This document shows positions 32,509 to 38,059 of a stretch of 38,059 bases of DNA, in pieces. The notes under the pieces are model-generated. The model was not told where the DNA came from, did no database searches, and saw nothing but the letters and a program-made list of their open reading frames with translations. Every line of letters begins with the position of its first letter. The first letter of the stretch is position 1. Source of the DNA: Tyzzerella sp. UBA1042 (GTDB lineage: Bacteria; Bacillota; Clostridia; Lachnospirales; Anaerotignaceae); NCBI GenBank assembly GCA_002316675.1, contig DCDZ01000056.1:54721-92779 (forward strand). The letters run 5' to 3'. Position numbers and translations under genes: made by a program.

Positions 32509-33617
32509 TTTCCGTCCTCCAGATAGAGCCGTTCAATTCTCGACGTCATTTTTCGTGCAGTAAAATTCTCTTTTACCCAAGCCTTCGCGGCGTTTGCCAG
32601 CTTTTGATAAGCTTCCTCGTCATGAAAAACCTCTAAAATACCATCCGCTAGCGCTTTCCAATCCCCCACCGGAACCAGGTATCCGTTTTCACCATGGCGA
32701 ATGACCTCCTTCACGCCGCCGCTGTCTGTGCCCACCGCCGGAATGCCCACGCTCATGGATTCGATAATGGAGAGACACAGCGCCTCCTGCTTTGATGTAA
32801 TCACATTCAAATCCAATGCGGCTTCTAGTTTCTCCACATCCTTCACAAAGCCTGTAAAGAGAATATGCTCTGTTATATGCAAAGCCCTCGCTTCCTCTTC
32901 CAAAGAGGCTTTGAGGCTGCCGTCGCCGATAATATAAAACAAAATATCTTCTCGTCGTTTCAAAATTTCCCGGGCCGCCAGCAAAAAGGTTTTATGATCC
33001 TTCACTTCCTCCAGCCTTGCCACAATGCCCACGGCTTTTTTTCGGGGGTCTCCCCCATAGGACAAAAGAATTTCGTTTCTTTCCTCCGAGGAAATAGGTT
33101 GAATGGCATCAATGCCGTTATAAATCACCACAATCTGCTTGGGGTCTGTGCCCCCTGCAACCATGCTGAGCTTTACCGCCTTGCTCACCGCAATAATGCG
33201 ATGGCTATACCGTTTGTTCATCAACCTTCTTGTAATCCTTTTGGGCAAAGGTCCCGGCGCCCCCTCCATACAATGCTTTGTATTGATTATTTTCGGCACC
33301 TTGGCTTTTCTTGCCGCCATTCTTGCCGTCAAGCTGGCATGGGTATGAACGATGTCCGGCTTTTCCTCCAAAAACAAGGTATACAGGGGCTGCTGCGCCT
33401 TTTTATCAAAGGATTGATCCGCCATATCCTGCATGGGAATTACCGCCACATCCAAGGCAGTCACTGCGGAATATAAGGCGCTGTCCTCCGGCAGAACCAC
33501 CCAAACGTCAAACCGCTCCCGGTTATGATGCTTCAAATAATTTAAGAGCCACCGCCCGGCACCGCCGATATTGCGATCCGTCAAGACATGGAACACCTTT
33601 ATCTTTCTTTCTGCCAC
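32505..33617 (-). CDS. GT4-family glycosyltransferase
   Basis: The 370-residue GT-B glycosyltransferase. The N-terminal domain has VFHVLTDRNIGGAGRWLLNYLKHH and HTHASLTARMAARKAKVPKIINTKH. The C-terminal domain has VIYNGIDAIQPI, GIVARLEEVKDHKTFLLAA and the donor motif ITSKQEALCLSIIESMSVGIPAVGTDSGGVKEVI (E-x7-E), followed by NGYLVPVGD. It probably adds a sugar from a nucleotide donor to the lipid-linked wall polymer; donor and acceptor are unknown. The start is GTG at 33617, overlapping the end of the flippase-ligase gene by 19 nt; the ribosome binding site is weak, so translation probably depends on coupling. Confidence 0.9.
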   Translation of the reverse strand: MAERKIKVFHVLTDRNIGGAGRWLLNYLKHHNRERFDVWVVLPEDSALYSAVTALDVAVIPMQDMADQSFDKKAQQPLYTLFLEEKPDIVHTHASLTARMAARKAKVPKIINTKHCMEGAPGPLPKRITRRLMNKRYSHRIIAVSKAVKLSMVAGGTDPKQIVVIYNGIDAIQPISSEERNEILLSYGGDPRKKAVGIVARLEEVKDHKTFLLAAREILKRREDILFYIIGDGSLKASLEEEARALHITEHILFTGFVKDVEKLEAALDLNVITSKQEALCLSIIESMSVGIPAVGTDSGGVKEVIRHGENGYLVPVGDWKALADGILEVFHDEEAYQKLANAAKAWVKENFTARKMTSRIERLYLEDGK

Positions 33618-36600
33618 TGTTTTTCACCCACTCTCACACCGGCCATCCCAATACCCATAAAGCACCAGAACAACAAAACAATACTATAGTCAAACCAGAT
33701 ATGGTCTGTCATTCCCTGCAGCAGCAATCCGGCGAAGCCGCCGAAAAAGGCCGCAAAAAGCATGGAAAAACGTTTCGGCGCCCGAATCCTGCTGCCATAG
33801 AGATTTTGGAAAAAAAACAGGAGCAGAAAAAACAATACCAAGAAGCCGAACAATCCCAACTCGATGAATTCCTGCAGGAATAAATTATGCACATGGTAGG
33901 CATTTGCCGCCTCAAAAGAGAACAGGGGATACACCTGATTAAAGGCATCCACGCCAATTCCCGTTGCCCAATAATGCTTCACAATATCCACCCCCGCCCG
34001 ATAAATGGACAGGCGGTATTGCGAGGAAGAATCACTCATGGTTAAGGAGCTTGCCAATCTGGCCCAAAGGGAGGGGGGCAGTAGAAAGGGCATTGCCGCC
34101 AAGCCTGCCAGCCCCAAGGGGATAAGCCTGCGTTCCGCAAGAAGCACAAAAAGCCCTGCCGAGAGCATCAAACCAAGCATTGCCCCTCGGGAATTTGTAG
34201 CCAAAAGACCCAAGCAAACAACGCCAAAGCAGCCTAAATAATAAATCCGCCCCAGCCAATTACGCACCTTCCAGAGCATACCCGCCGCCAAAGAGCCGAT
34301 CAATATCAAATATTCCCCCAAAACATTGGGATTGTTGAAGGTGGCATAAGCACGGGTTTGAATATCAAAGCTTTCCGCATCCACCCATGCTGCATCCATT
34401 TCAACCCCAACAATATATTGGTATACCGCATAAAGGGCAATCAAAACGCCTGTGGAAATCATCACAAAAAGCACAAAATCAAGCTTTTCCTCTGTATCAA
34501 TGCAATCCTTTGCCACAAAAAACATGGACATGAACAGAAGAAAAATAGCCATAACCTGCAACGCCTTGGGGTAATGATAGCTTGTAAAGCTACCGTAAAT
34601 CAGAAAGATGGCGAACATCCCCATAAAAACACTGACCAAGCTTGTTTTCTGCACACGAATGCGCCCCAAGAACAGGTTGATTCCGTAAAGAGCCAGTGTG
34701 CCCAGGCAAAGTAATGCCAAAAGCATGGTGGGCAATATGGGTATGGCAAAAACAACGGCGCATAAACACAAAATAATAAAATTCTGATTGAAGATACGCA
34801 ATAAAAAGCTGTTTCCCAAAGCCACCGCCAAGGGGTTGCTTTTTGCTTTTACGGCTTTCCCCGAAAGCAGGGTCAGCCTATGCCAAGTTCTGGGGATAAT
34901 GCCCCGCCATATGCGGAAAAAAGCATCCCAATCGCTTCTGAAAAACCCAAGAATTCCACTTTGCCGAAAGCCTCTGCCAAAGGCCTCGCATATCCTGCGG
35001 TAGCAAGCATACACAAGGCTGTGCACCCAAAGATGCACCAGTATCAGCACAATTTTTTCTAAAACCCTGAAGCAAAAGCTATCTTCTATTGTCCAAGAAA
35101 TTCTTTGGAGCATACGCATATATCCTCTCTGTTCTCTTTCTTCCCATGCCTGTCCATTGTTCTGGGCTCTTTTTTTCTTTAATTTTCTCAAAAGAGAGAA
35201 AACCAGCTTCCCTTCCTCAACCCCAAAGGCAAACGTCAAAAGCATATACACAAAAAAACCGATGCCTGTAGGAATCACCAGAATAAGAACCCGGCCAATC
35301 AGCCCGGTCCCCACCCTTGGCTCCAAAAAACCAAAGCTTATCCATACGAATAGGAACATAATAGCCGCACTGACGGCCATTTTTCCAAGGCTCAGCAGCA
35401 GCTGCCTATCAATAATTTCGGGATACCGCCGCACTGTGGGCACCAAAAGCACCATAGCCGCCGCAATGGAGGAGGCCGCCGCCGCCAAGGCCAAGCCGCC
35501 AAGACCCATGGGCTTTAGGAGCAAGCTGCATAACAGCGCATTGACCCCAACGGAAATGATCCCAGAATAAAAAGGTGTTTTGCCATCCTGATTTGCATAA
35601 AAAGCACGGCTTAGAATTGTCTGTATACCAAACCCCATGACGCCGAGGGAGAAAAAGAACAGTGCCGTAGCCGTCAGAAGGGTGCCATCGGGGCCAAAGC
35701 TTCCCCGCTCATAAATCAATGCCACCAAAGGGCGGCTTAATGTCATCATCCCCACCATCATGGGAATCAAGAAAAACATCATGGAGCGCAGGGTGGATTT
35801 GACCGTACTGCCAAAGGCCGACTTATCCTCTCCGCTGGAGATGCGGGAAAGCTTGGGAAAAATCAAATTGGCAATGGCCAAAACAAACACACCCACAATA
35901 ATGGTATATAAGTTATTGGCATAATCTAATGCCGCTACACTTTCCTCACCGTAATAAAGGCGAGAAGCAAAACGGCAGTTAATCATAAAATTAATGGGCT
36001 GCACCCATGTGGCAATCATAACCGGCAGCATCAGCTTGGCAATTTTTTTCAAACCCTCGTCACGAAAGTGAAAATCCGGCCGAAACCAATAGCCCCTTTT
36101 CTGCAGGGATGGAATTTGTATAAAAGCCTGCATTGCCCAGCCGATTAAAAAGGCAGCCGTTAAACCGTAAATCCCGTATTTTCCATTAAGCAAAACAAAA
36201 TAGGCAATGATAATTGCGTTGGAAGCAACGCTGATTGCTGCCGGAACATTAAATTCGTCTAAGGACTGCAAAATGCCCACGAACGAGAAGGCAATACCGG
36301 TAAATAATATGGTTGGGAAAAGCATACGAGAAAGGGAGGCACTCAACTCCGCCGCCTTGACATCAAAGCCAACCGCAAACAGCTGTACGAACTGCTGAGA
36401 AAAAACCATTCCCAAGAGCATCATCACAATAGTGACACCCAATATCATGGTAATAAAACGGTTTGCCAGAGAAAAAGCCGCTTCCTTTCCTTTTTTTTGC
36501 AAATATTCATTGAAAACGGGAATAAAGCTTGCGGAAATTGCAGAAGCAAATACGGCATCGAAAAAAGTTCTGGGGATTCTGCTGGCCAGCAGAAATGCCG

Positions 36601-36730
36601 CCGACTCCATACCCAAGCCGTAATTTGCAGCGAAAAATTGCTCCCGCACTAAGCCAAGAACCTTTCCCGCCAATGTTATTATCATCATAAAGCTGACAGC
36701 TTTCACTGCCTGATTGCCTTTTTCCGACAT
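33599..36730 (-). CDS. Fusion: MurJ-type flippase plus O-antigen ligase/polymerase-like domain
   Basis: The 1043-residue polytopic membrane protein is taken from the ATG at 36730 (AGGAGA 6 nt upstream; the frame extends to a GTG at 36787 without similarity). Residues about 1-515 are MurJ/MviN-like: AVSFMMIITLAGKVLGLVREQFFAANYG, TFFDAVFASAISASFIPVFNEY, and 14 expected helices. A basic linker (about 515-560) follows. Residues about 630-1043 resemble O-antigen ligase/Wzy: ATFNNPNVLGEYLILIGSLAAG, LLATNSRGAMLGLMLSAG, YHVHNLFLQEFIELGLFGF. Both functions on one chain suggest flipping followed by polymerisation or transfer of a lipid-linked glycan. An internal AGAGAGG with ATGs at 35119 and 35113 could give a separate ligase. 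The flippase may serve the polymer rather than lipid II. Confidence 0.85.
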   Translation of the reverse strand: MSEKGNQAVKAVSFMMIITLAGKVLGLVREQFFAANYGLGMESAAFLLASRIPRTFFDAVFASAISASFIPVFNEYLQKKGKEAAFSLANRFITMILGVTIVMMLLGMVFSQQFVQLFAVGFDVKAAELSASLSRMLFPTILFTGIAFSFVGILQSLDEFNVPAAISVASNAIIIAYFVLLNGKYGIYGLTAAFLIGWAMQAFIQIPSLQKRGYWFRPDFHFRDEGLKKIAKLMLPVMIATWVQPINFMINCRFASRLYYGEESVAALDYANNLYTIIVGVFVLAIANLIFPKLSRISSGEDKSAFGSTVKSTLRSMMFFLIPMMVGMMTLSRPLVALIYERGSFGPDGTLLTATALFFFSLGVMGFGIQTILSRAFYANQDGKTPFYSGIISVGVNALLCSLLLKPMGLGGLALAAAASSIAAAMVLLVPTVRRYPEIIDRQLLLSLGKMAVSAAIMFLFVWISFGFLEPRVGTGLIGRVLILVIPTGIGFFVYMLLTFAFGVEEGKLVFSLLRKLKKKRAQNNGQAWEEREQRGYMRMLQRISWTIEDSFCFRVLEKIVLILVHLWVHSLVYACYRRICEAFGRGFRQSGILGFFRSDWDAFFRIWRGIIPRTWHRLTLLSGKAVKAKSNPLAVALGNSFLLRIFNQNFIILCLCAVVFAIPILPTMLLALLCLGTLALYGINLFLGRIRVQKTSLVSVFMGMFAIFLIYGSFTSYHYPKALQVMAIFLLFMSMFFVAKDCIDTEEKLDFVLFVMISTGVLIALYAVYQYIVGVEMDAAWVDAESFDIQTRAYATFNNPNVLGEYLILIGSLAAGMLWKVRNWLGRIYYLGCFGVVCLGLLATNSRGAMLGLMLSAGLFVLLAERRLIPLGLAGLAAMPFLLPPSLWARLASSLTMSDSSSQYRLSIYRAGVDIVKHYWATGIGVDAFNQVYPLFSFEAANAYHVHNLFLQEFIELGLFGFLVLFFLLLFFFQNLYGSRIRAPKRFSMLFAAFFGGFAGLLLQGMTDHIWFDYSIVLLFWCFMGIGMAGVRVGEKQWQKER

Positions 36731-36768
36731 ATTTTTCTCCTGTGAAATGTTCTTATCAGAAACCTGTT

Positions 36769-36811
36769 CTTTTGTGTAAACACACAAGATGGGTAGAGAT
36801 TGTCTCCACCC
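36769..36811 (-). other. Two tandem hairpins upstream of the flippase-ligase gene
   Basis: On the minus strand GGGTGGAGA-CAA-TCTCTACCC (9 bp with one G-U pair, 36791-36811) is followed by TTGTGT-GTTT-ACACAA (6 bp). No T-tract follows, so they are leader structures or a weak processing site, not a clear terminator. Confidence 0.4.
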
Positions 36812-36871
36812 ACCTAATCTTACCTTATTTTACCCAAATTTACAATAAAACACCGTAAATTTCAGAGAATA

Positions 36872-38059
36872 TTATACCTTTACAACCTCGTAGGAAACGG
36901 CATCTCCCTGCACCCGCAGCTTCATCATACTGAAATTGTCGTTTACACTGCCGTCGGTTTTCCAAAGGTTCGGCAGGTTGATATAACGCACGCCATCCTT
37001 GACCGAGCTCCACTGGCTCATACCGCCGCAGGACACCACAAAAACCTTCTTTCCCTGTGAAATATATTTATTTAAAATACCGCGGAAATATGCCGTTTCG
37101 GCCGCAGAGGCAAAGTCCCCCGGGGTTTTATCCATAATAATCACAATGGTATCATTCTCCGTAGCATCCAAATCTCTGGTCAAGCTTGCATACTGGGAAG
37201 GATTTGTGGCGCGAATGCCGCCATTTGCCGCCGAAACCATGGCCACACTTGTACCTCCTCGGTTTAAGAAGCGGTAGCCGCCGTTCCAGCTTAAGGTATC
37301 CAGCTTCGGCGTGGTTTTAACATCGCTTGCACCGCCGTAAATTGCCACCTCTGCATTGGAATCCACTGCCTCCCTGGCCTTTGTTCTCACATCGGCATAG
37401 GTGTTTTCATTGATTTTGGCCGCTCCGTTATAGGAAACCGTGCCTGTAATATTCAAATAATACGCACCGTCATCGGCCTTTTCAATCTTTTGCAGCAAAG
37501 GGTCTGCCACAACGGTGTCACTTGGTGTGGTTACCTTCTGATCGTTTCCTACATTTACCTTTATGTACGCAGTCTGCCCGTCTCTGGTGCATTTAATGTA
37601 AGTTGCACCCATTTTTGCCGCAGTAAATACATTGGCCTTCATGGTACCCATGGAAGGATCCTGCAGCTCATATTCTGTTGTTGTGGAAACCCAATGGCTA
37701 AAGCCGTCTGTATCCACCACCTGCATGGCAATGGTTGCCGTCTCTCCCACATTTTTCAGCGAAATGCTGTTGGAGGAAGGCTTCAGCCTGCTTGTTGTTG
37801 CAGAAACAACGCCGGTTTTTGAAGCGGCCAAGCCATTATAGGTTGCAGCAACAGCGAAGGTGCCACTTTCGGAAGGGGTAAAGTCATATCCGCTCCATGT
37901 GCCTGCCACGCCAATGGCTTCTAAGGTAACAGCCTCGGCAGGTATTTCAATCCGGTTATAATATTCATCCAGCCCATACACCGTAAAGGTTATGGTTTTA
38001 TTGGGCACCGTGCGGGATAAAGAGGGTGTCATAGCCAGCTCTTCCATCTCCCCCGCTTC
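36872..38059 (-). CDS. Secreted Ig-like-domain protein, C-terminal part (gene runs off right edge)
   Basis: The 3' 391-plus codons of a larger gene; the frame is open to the window end, so the apparent ATG at 38047 is probably internal. Residues about 5-80 and 85-160 look like bacterial Ig-like repeats (TITFTVYGLDEYYNRIEIPAEAVTLEAIG; SISLKNVGETATIAMQVVDTDG). The C-terminal 210 residues (from LLQKIEKADDGAYYLNITG) form an alpha/beta domain with NDTIVIIMDKTPG, YISQGKKVFVVSCGG and DGVRYINLPNLWKTDGSVNDNF. This resembles, with limited certainty, the C-terminal part of clostridial phosphodiester glycosidase (NAGPA-type) proteins; the catalytic domain would lie outside the window. It may be the first gene of, or precede, the polymer operon. 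No SLH domain is visible in this part. Confidence 0.8.
   Translation of the reverse strand, partial: EAGEMEELAMTPSLSRTVPNKTITFTVYGLDEYYNRIEIPAEAVTLEAIGVAGTWSGYDFTPSESGTFAVAATYNGLAASKTGVVSATTSRLKPSSNSISLKNVGETATIAMQVVDTDGFSHWVSTTTEYELQDPSMGTMKANVFTAAKMGATYIKCTRDGQTAYIKVNVGNDQKVTTPSDTVVADPLLQKIEKADDGAYYLNITGTVSYNGAAKINENTYADVRTKAREAVDSNAEVAIYGGASDVKTTPKLDTLSWNGGYRFLNRGGTSVAMVSAANGGIRATNPSQYASLTRDLDATENDTIVIIMDKTPGDFASAAETAYFRGILNKYISQGKKVFVVSCGGMSQWSSVKDGVRYINLPNLWKTDGSVNDNFSMMKLRVQGDAVSYEVVKV

Noticed and set aside
36837..36861. AATTTAC/GTAAATT inverted repeat after the Ig-like protein gene as a terminator
   Set aside because: Only a 7-bp AT stem without a T-tract on the minus strand; too weak to call.
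1..38059. CRISPR array, tRNA or rRNA genes, insertion sequences, prophage genes
   Set aside because: No spaced repeats, no cloverleaf-like sequences, and no transposase or integrase-like proteins were found on reading both strands.

Overview
The window is a low-to-mid GC Firmicute chromosome segment, most likely class Clostridia and close to Lachnospirales. This is inferred from a clostridial-type str/rpo/rpl gene set, strong AGGAGG ribosome binding sites, many GTG starts, a 2[4Fe-4S] ferredoxin, an NADP-type GdhA, and a CsaB/TagA cell-wall polymer locus. Almost every gene lies on the minus strand. The exceptions are queH and the ferredoxin.

Information-processing block (1-18.4 kb), described in the direction of transcription from right to left. 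rpmG-secE-nusG-rplK-rplA come first, then rplJ-rplL with its own promoter and L10 leader. queH follows on the opposite strand, then a 0.75 kb leader, rpoB-rpoC and a terminator. A self-contained two-gene cassette comes next (a secreted protein plus a small membrane protein, with its own promoter and terminator). rpsL-rpsG-fusA and finally tuf, with its own promoter, complete the block. The usual rplL-rpoB and rpoC-rpsL junctions have both been interrupted by accessory genes.

Metabolic and envelope block (18.4-27.4 kb). It holds a TSCPD-domain protein, a ferredoxin, gdhA, mreB, an S41 carboxy-terminal processing protease, ftsX, ftsE, and a CdaR/PucR-type regulator. Most are separate transcription units bounded by recognisable terminators.

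Cell-wall polymer block (27.5-38 kb). A tightly packed seven-gene run encodes a MurJ-type flippase fused to an O-antigen ligase/polymerase-like domain, a GT4 glycosyltransferase, two tandem DUF4330-like membrane-anchored proteins, a GT4 glycosyltransferase fused to a CsaB-type pyruvyl transferase, a TagA/WecG-type ManNAc transferase, and a YitT-family membrane protein. Upstream is the 3' part of a secreted Ig-like protein. Together these look like a pathway for making, flipping, polymerising or ligating and pyruvylating a secondary cell-wall polymer of the kind that anchors SLH-domain surface proteins.

The most unusual items are: (i) the secreted-protein/membrane-protein cassette between rpoC and rpsL, which looks like a toxin-immunity pair and whose best promoter has a G8 tract in its spacer, as expected for phase variation; (ii) the MurJ-ligase and GT4-CsaB fusions; (iii) queH flanked by 18-bp direct repeats; (iv) a structured, terminator-like leader before rpoB; and (v) two copies of an L1-stalk mimic before rplK and rplA. 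No tRNA, rRNA, CRISPR array, insertion sequence or prophage gene was seen.
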